Below, one piece after another: positions 24,660 to 31,341 of a stretch of 46,699 bases of DNA (position 1 is its first letter; each line of letters begins with the position of its first letter). The stretch comes from HGM04593 sp045634305 (GTDB lineage Bacteria; Bacteroidota; Bacteroidia; Bacteroidales; Bacteroidaceae), in assembly GCA_045634305.1 (NCBI GenBank), contig JAZQZZ010000018.1:1-46699 (forward strand), written 5' to 3'. Below the pieces are notes generated by a model that worked only from the letters and a program-made list of their open reading frames with translations, did no database searches and was not told the DNA's origin. The translations under genes and the position numbers were made by a program.

Positions 24660-25427
24660 ATGAAAAAGATTATATCGGCTCTTTTATTGTTGCTTATGCC
24701 TTTTGCTGCAATTGCTCAAGATTTTACAGGACAGGTATATACAAAGGAACTAGGTGATTCTGCCTATGCCCAATCGCGATTCGCAGATGCAATAACGATA
24801 TATGAAAACGTCATTGCAGAACAAGGTGGCTCGCTGCCATTGTATTACAATCTGGGAAACGCCTATTACCGTACCAATGAACCGGGCAAGGCAATTCTCA
24901 ACTATGAGCGTGCACTGCGAATCGATGCAAATGATGAAGATACAAAGGCAAATCTTGAATTTGTGCAAAGCAAGATTGTTGACACAATTCCCGAGGATGA
25001 GATTCCATTTTACAAGGAGTGGGGCAATGCCGTCTCGTCACTATTTGCAAAGGATACATGGGGTATTATTGCTGTTGTGGCCTTTGCCATTATGCTCATT
25101 ATATTATTTTTCATCTTTTTCAAGAATAACGCACGTGGCTTGTCATTTGGCATTGCCTTTGCATGCCTTGCAATCACAATAGTGGCAAACATGTCGGCAC
25201 GCAATCTTGGAAGTAAAGATGATGGAATGTCCGAAGGCGTGATTCTTGATGAGATGGTCGTTGTCAAGAGTTCGCCCGACAGTTCGGGAACAGAACTGAC
25301 AAAGATACATGAGGGTCTGAAGGTGACAATCATTGACGATGCTATTGAGGATTGGGTAAAGATAGAAGCCAACAACGGAAATCGTGTCGTAGGTTGGATA
25401 AGGACAAAATCAATGGAGCGTATCTGA
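24660..25427 (+). CDS. batE: BatE, TPR and SH3-like membrane protein
   Basis: A 255-aa protein with a signal peptide (MKKIISALLLLLMPFAAIAQ). TPR repeats cover about 25-110 (LPLYYNLGNAYYRTNEPGKAI, then the next helix pair). Two membrane segments lie at about 135-155 and 161-177, and a C-terminal bacterial SH3-like domain at about 190-255 ends in WVKIEANNGNRVVGWI. This matches BatE of Bacteroides. The gap to batD is one base, showing strong coupling. Confidence 0.92.
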   Translation: MKKIISALLLLLMPFAAIAQDFTGQVYTKELGDSAYAQSRFADAITIYENVIAEQGGSLPLYYNLGNAYYRTNEPGKAILNYERALRIDANDEDTKANLEFVQSKIVDTIPEDEIPFYKEWGNAVSSLFAKDTWGIIAVVAFAIMLIILFFIFFKNNARGLSFGIAFACLAITIVANMSARNLGSKDDGMSEGVILDEMVVVKSSPDSSGTELTKIHEGLKVTIIDDAIEDWVKIEANNGNRVVGWIRTKSMERI

Positions 25428-25445
25428 CAATCTTTTTTCAGGGGA

Positions 25446-26156
25446 ATGACAATGGACACAAACACAATAATTGACTTTGACAAATATCTGCTGCTTGCCA
25501 TCAACGGTAGCGATTCGTTGTTTTGGGACGGATGCATGAAGGTGTATACGACAATCGCCATATGGATTCCTCTTATACTGATACTTGTCTACATGTTGAT
25601 AAAAAACAATAGTTTCAAGGATTTCGTTTTGCTGTTCTTTTCTATTATACTTGTAGTGGTGCTCACAGATGTCATTTCATCGGGGTTCTGCAAACCATTC
25701 TTTGAAAGATGGCGTCCAACACAGGATCCCGAACTCATGTACATGGTAGATGTCGTAGACAACATCAGAGGTGGAAGATATGGTTTTACATCGAGTCATG
25801 CAGCAAACTCGTTCGGAATTGCAACATTCCTGCTGTTGCTGGTAAAGAACCGGGTGCTCACCTTTTCACTGCTCATCTGGGCTTCGCTTAATGCATACAC
25901 ACGATTGTATCTCGGAGTTCACTATCCCGGTGACATACTCGCAGGCACACTCATCGGTGTAGCTGTTGGCTGCAGTATGTATGCCCTTTATCGCTACATA
26001 AGAAAACAACAGAAACATAACGGCCGTCGCGATTGGATATCCACTCAATATACAAAGACAGGCTACCTTGTGTCCGATGTATATCTGTTCCTGATAGTAA
26101 TGTACGGAACTTTTATCGCCATTCCGTTGATTTCCTTCTTTACCTTCGTGTATTGA
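25446..26156 (+). CDS. PAP2-family membrane phosphatase
   Basis: The protein is 236 aa from the ATG at 25446; the ATG at 25452 is an equal alternative. It has about five or six membrane segments and the three PAP2 motifs: KPFFERWRP at about 79-87, GFTSSHAAN at about 112-120 with the catalytic His, and RLYLGVHYPGDI at about 153-164 with the second His and Asp. Such enzymes dephosphorylate undecaprenyl pyrophosphate, phosphatidylglycerol phosphate or lipid A; which one cannot be told. It lies 18 bases after batE and before a terminator, so it is likely the last gene of the bat transcript. Confidence 0.9.
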   Translation: MTMDTNTIIDFDKYLLLAINGSDSLFWDGCMKVYTTIAIWIPLILILVYMLIKNNSFKDFVLLFFSIILVVVLTDVISSGFCKPFFERWRPTQDPELMYMVDVVDNIRGGRYGFTSSHAANSFGIATFLLLLVKNRVLTFSLLIWASLNAYTRLYLGVHYPGDILAGTLIGVAVGCSMYALYRYIRKQQKHNGRRDWISTQYTKTGYLVSDVYLFLIVMYGTFIAIPLISFFTFVY

Positions 26157-26162
26157 CAATAC

Positions 26163-26197
26163 AAAAAATGCAACCATTCATTGAAGGTTGCATTTTC
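26163..26197. terminator. Bidirectional terminator
   Basis: AAAATGCAACC and GGTTGCATTTT form an 11-bp stem flanked by A-runs and T-runs on each side, between the PAP2 gene (plus) and the FHA gene (minus). Confidence 0.85.
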
Positions 26198-26217
26198 TAT
26201 ATTGAATAATGTTTCTT

Positions 26218-26715
26218 TTACTCTTCGCTATCGGCGGTGTGGAGGATGAGCGTTGTGGCACCAAGCGTTATTATTGCACCATCCTCAATCAACAGGCGCT
26301 CACGGTTGCCCAATATGCGGTTCATTACAAACGTTCCTGTAACACTCTGGTTGTCACGTATTGTATAAGTCAAATCTCCGGCATATCCGCGTTTCACATT
26401 GATTATGCAATGGCGGCGGTCCATGCTTGGGTCGCTTGTTTCAATGGGGTTTGAAATTACAGTTCCCTTATTGTAACGGCCGAACATGTTGTCACCTTCA
26501 TGCAAAGGGATAATCTGCTTGTAGCAGAATGTGTTTTCGATGACAACTATGTGACCGAAGTCCTCGGTTTCAATATCGTCTTTGTTCTCGCCTATCCTTA
26601 TTGTGAAACTCTTGCGGCAGTGCTCGCATTCGAAGACCAATGACAGGCCTTCTTTGTAGCCGCTTGCATCAAAATCAATTGCATGGTCGCACTTGGGGCA
26701 GATTATCTTGCTCAT
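26218..26715 (-). CDS. Zinc-ribbon and FHA-domain protein
   Basis: A 165-aa protein. Residues 1-40 hold a four-cysteine zinc ribbon (CPKC at 6-9, CEHC at 29-32). Residues about 70-160 form an FHA domain with GRYNKG, the phosphothreonine-binding DPSMDRRHC motif (Ser/Arg/His), and a late NRILGNRERLLIEDGAIITLG strand pattern. FHA domains read phosphothreonine, so it is a candidate reader of a Ser/Thr kinase signal, but no kinase is nearby. It is cytoplasmic. It begins 14 bases after the HU-CCDC81/SPOR gene, so the two are probably co-transcribed, which hints at a common process. Confidence 0.85.
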   Translation of the reverse strand: MSKIICPKCDHAIDFDASGYKEGLSLVFECEHCRKSFTIRIGENKDDIETEDFGHIVVIENTFCYKQIIPLHEGDNMFGRYNKGTVISNPIETSDPSMDRRHCIINVKRGYAGDLTYTIRDNQSVTGTFVMNRILGNRERLLIEDGAIITLGATTLILHTADSEE

Positions 26716-26729
26716 AATGGAATTGCAGA

Positions 26730-27767
26730 TTATTTAATATATACCCAAGCATCGGGGAATGTAGTGTGGATGCGCTCAAGAGCTGCGTTTGTGTCAGTTT
26801 CGTTGTCGTAGCTTTCAATTGCTATACGGAATCTTCTGTCACCCTCTACAACCTTGTAGTCGGCCTTCACCCTTGTCGACAACTCAAAGATTGCCTGCTG
26901 GGCATTCTTCGCATTTGGCGTGCTGGCTACAATGATATGGTATTGTTTCTTGTTCTCGTTAATTAGTGTTGCCGGTTCTTCAACAACAGCGGGAGCCTGC
27001 TCCAAACTTGCTTGTTGTACCTCTTCAACAGCAACAGGCTCTGCAGTGGCAGTCTCGGTGAAAATATGTGCAGTCACAGTGTCTTCAACAGGAGCTATCT
27101 CGCAAACAGCGTCAGCCTGTCCCTCAATGGCAACAACGGTTTCTGTGACGGTTACTGCAGGTGTTGTCTCTGCTGGCTTTGCTGCATTCTCTACGGGAAC
27201 AAAACCGGCAACAAACTGCATGTTGTTGTCGTAGATGCTGTTACCCATTGGTATCAATACAAATATTGCAACTATTGCAGCAGCGATGGCCGAAACGTAT
27301 TTGCTTATGCTGCTGTGCTTTATTACAATATCCTTTTTCTTGAAATCCTTCAGTGGAGCAATTGCCAATGGCTCAAAACCATAGTTGTGCGGGTCGTCAA
27401 TACAATTGGCATTGGCTGTAAAAGAAATCTTGCCGTTGATATCCATATCGAATGTGCCCAATTCCCCGAAACATACAATGCCGTTGTCCGACAATTTCGA
27501 GCGCAATGAATCAATGTCATTTGCAAGAGAACGGTTAGCCTCCTCATATGACAACATGCCGTCGCTCATGTATTCCGACAACAACAACGCATCATCCACT
27601 GTGACCTGCGGATTGAAACAGAGTTCGCGATGGGGTGGCATGAAAACCCTTTCTGCGGCACTGTAGTATGCAGGTACACGATGCGCAAGGAATGCTCCCA
27701 CGCCCGGCATTATAACGCAGTTATGCTGCGCAATCAATCTTGATATGTTCTTGACTAATTTTTCCAC
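26730..27767 (-). CDS. HU-CCDC81 / membrane segment / SPOR protein
   Basis: A 345-aa protein that starts with GTG at 27767. Residues 1-65 and 66-140 match the two HU-like modules of bacterial CCDC81-type proteins (ISRLIAQHNCVIMPGVGAFLAH; NGIVCFGELGTFDMDINGKISF). One membrane segment lies at about 157-174, an Ala/Val/Glu/Thr-rich stretch at 195-272, and a SPOR domain at about 275-345 (QYHIIVASTPNAKNAQQA...DYKVVEGDRRFRIAIESY). SPOR domains bind glycan strands stripped of stem peptides at division sites. The architecture is known in Bacteroidota, but its role is not established. The N-terminus is cytoplasmic and the SPOR domain periplasmic. Confidence 0.9.
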   Translation of the reverse strand: MEKLVKNISRLIAQHNCVIMPGVGAFLAHRVPAYYSAAERVFMPPHRELCFNPQVTVDDALLLSEYMSDGMLSYEEANRSLANDIDSLRSKLSDNGIVCFGELGTFDMDINGKISFTANANCIDDPHNYGFEPLAIAPLKDFKKKDIVIKHSSISKYVSAIAAAIVAIFVLIPMGNSIYDNNMQFVAGFVPVENAAKPAETTPAVTVTETVVAIEGQADAVCEIAPVEDTVTAHIFTETATAEPVAVEEVQQASLEQAPAVVEEPATLINENKKQYHIIVASTPNAKNAQQAIFELSTRVKADYKVVEGDRRFRIAIESYDNETDTNAALERIHTTFPDAWVYIK

Positions 27768-27771
27768 GAAG

Positions 27772-27779
27772 CAAATTTA
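27772..27779 (-). promoter_or_regulatory. -7 box TAAATTTG close to the GTG start
   Basis: On the minus strand TAAATTTG (27779 down to 27772) fits TAnnTTTG and would start transcription at about 27766, practically at the GTG start codon at 27767. The message may be leaderless, or another promoter upstream is used. Confidence 0.4.
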
Positions 27780-27886
27780 ATAAAAAAAAACGGTGTGGCA
27801 ATGAAAAACAAAATATAATTTGCAAGCGGAAGAGTGAATTCGGAAAAGTGTGAACCAAGGTCAAACACGCATAGAGTGTCCAAAAT

Positions 27887-28210
27887 CGGCTTTATGTTAA
27901 TTTCGCTTTGACAAGCCTTGATTATCACAACCCACGCGGCAACACTCTCTGCGTTGCTACGCGTGACCTATTGTTGCAAGTCTTGTCGAACCTTCGGCTT
28001 TATGTTAATTTCGCTTTGACAAGCCTTGCTTATCACAACCCACGCGGCAACACTCTTTGCGTTGCTACGCGTGACCTATTGTTGCAAGTCTTGTCGAACC
28101 TTCGGCTTTATGTTGACTTCGCTTTGACAAGCCTTGCTTATCACAACCCACGCGGCAACACTCTTTGCGTTGCTACGCGTGACCTATTATTGCAAGTCTT
28201 GTCGAACCTT
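27887..28210. repeat. 108-bp tandem hairpin repeat, three copies (array B)
   Basis: Units begin at 27887, 27995 and 28103 with an exact 108-bp period, and a fourth begins at 28211 but stops after a few bases. Copies differ at only a few positions. Each unit folds: TTTGACAAGCCTTG (27907-27920) pairs with CAAGTCTTGTCGAA (27977-27990) and, inside, CACGCGGCAAC (27933-27943) pairs with GTTGC..CGCGTG (27953-27965). It lies between the CDF gene end and the HU-CCDC81 gene start on the same strand. It shares the GCAAGyCTTGTC..GAACCTT core with array A at 7.3 kb. A frame runs through it only because 108 is divisible by three. The adjacent 27780-27886 holds nothing else recognisable. Confidence 0.9.
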
Positions 28211-28211
28211 C

Positions 28212-28225
28212 GGCTTTATAAAGCC
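28212..28225. other. Palindrome GGCTTTATAAAGCC at the array B boundary
   Basis: A perfect 14-bp palindrome closes the last repeat, right before the stop codon of the CDF transporter gene. It may act in transcript termination or mark the array's edge. Confidence 0.35.
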
Positions 28226-28232
28226 TCAGCTT

Positions 28233-29147
28233 TCAGCTTTCAGATTTCAGTTTTTTCGGTTCCATGTGAATGCCGATGTGTGTTGCCTGTCCGAATTCAT
28301 CCTTTATAGCATTCTCAATCTTTTTTGTAATGTCGTGTGCATCTTTCAAAGGCATTTCACCGTCCATTCTTATGTGAATCTCAATTGCAATATTGTTGCC
28401 TATGCGGCGTGTGCGAAGGTGGTGTGGGGAGTCTACTTCGGGGAATGCTGTTATAATTGATAGAATTTTCTCTTCAATGTCCTTCGACAGCGATTTCTCG
28501 AGCAATTCATCAATGCATGGTTTAATCAAATCAACAGCTACCTTTATTATAAAGACGCTCACAATGAATGCCGCAATGGGGTCAAGGACTCTCCATTTCT
28601 CGCCCAGGAATATTGCGCCGGCAATGCCGATGAGTGTTCCAATGGATGAAAATGCATCACTCCTGTGGTGCCACGCATTGGCAATCACAGCCTTTGAGTT
28701 GAGTCTCTTGCCTTTAAAGACAGTGTATTGATACAGCACCTCCTTTAAAATTATGGAAACAGCGGCTGCCACCAATGCAAGCATGCCCGGTGCCTCAAGC
28801 ACCTTGCCGTTGAAAGCATCGACAATACCCGTAACCGAGCTTACAAGAATACCTATTCCTACACCCATAAGCACCACACCAATTATAGCCGTGGCAAGTG
28901 TCTCATATTTGCCGTGACCATAGTCGTGGCTCTCGTCCTGTGGTTTGCCCGATATGCGTACGAATACAATCACAACAATGTCTGTAACAAAATCCGAGAG
29001 GGAGTGCACCGCATCGGCCACCATTGCCGCACTGTGACCGACTATGCCGGCGATGAACTTGAACACAAGCAGTACAAAGTTTACTATGCTTCCAATGATA
29101 GTTACCTTGTAAATTCCCTTTTCACGTGTAGTGGTATTTGATGCCAT
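28233..29147 (-). CDS. Cation diffusion facilitator (CDF) metal transporter
   Basis: A 304-aa protein with six membrane segments in residues 1-210 and a C-terminal ferredoxin-like cytoplasmic domain (about 215-304, HHLRTRRIGNNIAIEIHIRMDG). Metal-site motifs are HSLSDFVTD in segment 2 (about 47-55) and HHRSDAFSS in segment 5 (about 160-168). Such transporters export Zn, Mn, Fe or Co in exchange for protons; a His in the first motif hints at Zn or Mn but does not decide. It is divergent from the U32 gene. The last codons lie next to a short CTTTCAG repeat stretch, so the extreme C-terminus may vary between strains. Confidence 0.93.
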   Translation of the reverse strand: MASNTTTREKGIYKVTIIGSIVNFVLLVFKFIAGIVGHSAAMVADAVHSLSDFVTDIVVIVFVRISGKPQDESHDYGHGKYETLATAIIGVVLMGVGIGILVSSVTGIVDAFNGKVLEAPGMLALVAAAVSIILKEVLYQYTVFKGKRLNSKAVIANAWHHRSDAFSSIGTLIGIAGAIFLGEKWRVLDPIAAFIVSVFIIKVAVDLIKPCIDELLEKSLSKDIEEKILSIITAFPEVDSPHHLRTRRIGNNIAIEIHIRMDGEMPLKDAHDITKKIENAIKDEFGQATHIGIHMEPKKLKSES

Positions 29148-29174
29148 AAAGAATCATATTTAATCCTTGTACTG

Positions 29175-29182
29175 CGAAATTA
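29175..29182 (-). promoter_or_regulatory. Possible CDF gene -7 box TAATTTCG
   Basis: On the minus strand, one mismatch from TAnnTTTG, about 28 bases before the CDF start at 29147. Confidence 0.35.
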
Positions 29183-29258
29183 TGGAAAAGCTATAAGATA
29201 TAACAAGCAATTGGGTTTTATTTTTGGAAAATAAAGATATTTTCTCTCGACTCGTACC

Positions 29259-29286
29259 TTGATTCAATGCGTTTGCACTATTTTTG
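29259..29286 (+). promoter_or_regulatory. Predicted U32 gene promoter
   Basis: TATTTTTG at 29279-29286 fits TAnnTTTG, with TTG at 29259-29261 17 bases upstream. The start of transcription near 29292 supports the ATG at 29317. Confidence 0.55.
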
Positions 29287-29316
29287 TATCGTAATTACAC
29301 TCCTAATAAAAACAAA

Positions 29317-31140
29317 ATGTCACAGACTCCACGCAAGATAGAGCTCCTTGCTCCGGCAAAGGATTATGAAACTGGTATTGCTGCTATAAATCATGGTGCC
29401 GATGCCGTGTACATTGGTGCAACGCAGTTCGGTGCACGACAGGCTGCCGGCAACTCGGTCGAGGATATTGCACGCCTGGTTGACTATGCCCACATTTTTG
29501 GTGTGAAGGTGTATGTGACGCTAAATACCATTATCTATGACGAGGAGGTGGCTGCTGTAGAGCAACTTGTACAAGAACTGTATAACGCCGGCGTTGATGC
29601 ACTCATTGTACAGGATATGGGAATTGCAGGTATGGATATACCGCCTATTCCCCTGCATGCCAGCACACAGATGGACAACCGTACGGTGGAGAAGGTGAAG
29701 TTTCTCTCGGCTGTGGGTTTCCCACGAGTGGTACTTGCACGTGAGTTGACATTGGAGCAGATAAAGGAGATACACACTGCCGTGCCCGAAACTGAACTCG
29801 AGGTGTTTGTACATGGCGCGCTCTGTGTGAGCTATAGCGGACAGTGCTATGCATCGCAACACTGTTATGACCGCAGTGCCAACCGTGGTGCATGTGCGCA
29901 GTTCTGCCGTCTGGCATTTGACCTTATAGATGCTGATGACAAGGTTATTGAGCGCGACCGCCATCTGCTCTCGCTCAAGGACATGAACCGCTCGGCCTCC
30001 ATAGAGGAGATGCTCGATGCCGGTGTAACATCGTTCAAAATCGAAGGCCGTTTGAAGGATGCATCGTATGTGAAGAACATCACTGCATATTACCGCGAGA
30101 AACTCGATGCTGTTTTTGCACGTCGCAAGGAGTATGAGCGCGCTTCGCAGGGCAAATGCTATCCACAATTCATCCCGGCACCCGAAAAGAGTTTCAACCG
30201 TGGCTTTACCGATTATATGCTGCACGAAGGCAAGGATGGAATGACATCGTTCGAGAGTCCAAAGTCAAAGGGTGAATACATGGGGCGTGTAAAATTCGTG
30301 TCACGTTACTATTTTACCATCGTCGGTGGCGACTTCAACAATGGCGATGGAGCCTGTTATGTTGGACAGGACGGCAAACTACATGGTTTCCGCATAAACA
30401 AGGTGGAGGGCAACAGGATATACCCACAGACAATGCCGCATATTGAGAGTGGCGACGAACTCTATCGCAACTATGACTGCGATTTCGAGCGCCAACTGTC
30501 GCGTCCCGATGCTCCACGCCGCATTGCCATCTCGTTGCGCTTCAGTGACAGCGCCTTCGGGTTCAGTCTGCAGGCTACAGACGAGAGCGGGGCAGAGCAT
30601 TGCGTGGAGTTCCCGTTCAAGAAAGAGGTGGCACGATCATCGCAGCGCGAGAATATAATCAACCAACTTGGCAAATGGGGAAACACGTCTTTTGAAGTTG
30701 CAAAAGTTGAAGTGGAACTTGCCGACGATTGGTTTGTGCCATCATCACTGTTGTCCGAGATGCGCCGCACATTGTGCGAACTCATTCTAAAGAACAGACG
30801 TGCAGCCGTTGAACGCACTGACATGCGACTGAATGATAATGAGATAGAATATGTTACAAATGTACTTGATTACAAGGGTAATGTTGCCAACAAATATGCA
30901 CAGTTGTTCTACAAACAGCACAAGGTAACCGATATTAAGCCCGCATTTGAGCTTGTAGGGAAAGAGGGTGCAACGGTCATGTTCTGCAAGCATTGCCTCA
31001 AGTACAGCATGGGGTGGTGCACAAAGAATGGAAAACCATCACCATATAAGGAACCGTTCTACATTGTATCGGGCGACGGCCGAAGGTTCCGCTTGGCTTT
31101 TGATTGCAGGGAGTGTTTGATGAGGGTTATTGCAGAATGA
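29317..31140 (+). CDS. U32-family protein (RlhA/TrhP-like RNA hydroxylation)
   Basis: The protein is 607 aa from the ATG at 29317. The N-terminal 300 residues match peptidase family U32: ELLAPAKDYETGIAAINHGADAVYIG, HASTQMDN, and the signature region with EVFVHGALCVSYSGQCY and RSANRGACAQFCR, which supplies clustered cysteines. A C-terminal part (about 330-607) matches the longer U32 members, and its end has CKHCLKYSMGWC and FDCRECL. Members RlhA and TrhP make 5-hydroxycytidine in 23S rRNA or 5-hydroxyuridine in tRNA (with prephenate) rather than acting as proteases. The length favours RlhA-like, but the Bacteroidota family is not well tested. It is cytoplasmic and monocistronic. Confidence 0.88.
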   Translation: MSQTPRKIELLAPAKDYETGIAAINHGADAVYIGATQFGARQAAGNSVEDIARLVDYAHIFGVKVYVTLNTIIYDEEVAAVEQLVQELYNAGVDALIVQDMGIAGMDIPPIPLHASTQMDNRTVEKVKFLSAVGFPRVVLARELTLEQIKEIHTAVPETELEVFVHGALCVSYSGQCYASQHCYDRSANRGACAQFCRLAFDLIDADDKVIERDRHLLSLKDMNRSASIEEMLDAGVTSFKIEGRLKDASYVKNITAYYREKLDAVFARRKEYERASQGKCYPQFIPAPEKSFNRGFTDYMLHEGKDGMTSFESPKSKGEYMGRVKFVSRYYFTIVGGDFNNGDGACYVGQDGKLHGFRINKVEGNRIYPQTMPHIESGDELYRNYDCDFERQLSRPDAPRRIAISLRFSDSAFGFSLQATDESGAEHCVEFPFKKEVARSSQRENIINQLGKWGNTSFEVAKVEVELADDWFVPSSLLSEMRRTLCELILKNRRAAVERTDMRLNDNEIEYVTNVLDYKGNVANKYAQLFYKQHKVTDIKPAFELVGKEGATVMFCKHCLKYSMGWCTKNGKPSPYKEPFYIVSGDGRRFRLAFDCRECLMRVIAE

Positions 31141-31146
31141 ATATAA

Positions 31147-31182
31147 AAAGCCGCGCCTTAGGGGAACGACGCGGCTTTCTTC
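31147..31182 (+). terminator. Rho-independent terminator after U32 gene
   Basis: AAAGCCGCG (31147-31155) pairs with CGCGGCTTT (31170-31178), followed by CTTCT. Confidence 0.75.
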
Positions 31183-31184
31183 TC

Positions 31185-31237
31185 CGGGCAAACGCCTTTG
31201 CCCGTCGGGGTGCCGACCTTCACAGGCAGGCGTTCCC
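31185..31237. other. GC-rich structured region with alternative pairings
   Basis: CGGGCAAA/TTTGCCCG (31185-31204) forms a perfect 8-bp hairpin, and TCGG/CCGA (31205-31216) a small one. AACGCCT (31191-31197) can instead pair with AGGCGTT (31228-31234), and GGGAACG (31162-31168) with CGTTCCC (31231-31237). These pairings exclude one another. It might be a small RNA, a decayed repeat, or just terminator debris. Confidence 0.3.
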
Positions 31238-31272
31238 GTATTGAATCTATTACTATGAAAAACACATAAATA

Positions 31273-31312
31273 TAACATTCCGTGAAAATATTTTGTTCTT
31301 CACGGAATGTTA
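31273..31312. terminator. Terminator hairpin after addB-like gene
   Basis: TAACATTCCGTGAA (31273-31286) and TTCACGGAATGTTA (31299-31312) make a perfect 14-bp stem 30 bases beyond the stop at 31342 on the minus strand. The downstream T-run is weak. Confidence 0.65.
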
Positions 31313-31341
31313 AAATTTGCAAATAGAGGAAATGTGACCTA

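Noticed and set aside
27887..28210. Possible CRISPR array
   Set aside because: The repeats are 108 bp, directly adjacent, nearly identical along their full length and have no variable spacers; no cas genes are near.
27908..28309. 133-codon frame with a 36-residue internal repeat
   Set aside because: It exists only because the 108-bp DNA repeat is a multiple of three; there is no convincing start, the repeats fold as DNA/RNA hairpins, and the frame runs into the CDF gene on the other strand.
29521..30225. 234-codon antisense frame within the U32 gene
   Set aside because: The plus-strand U32 protein has unmistakable motifs throughout this stretch.
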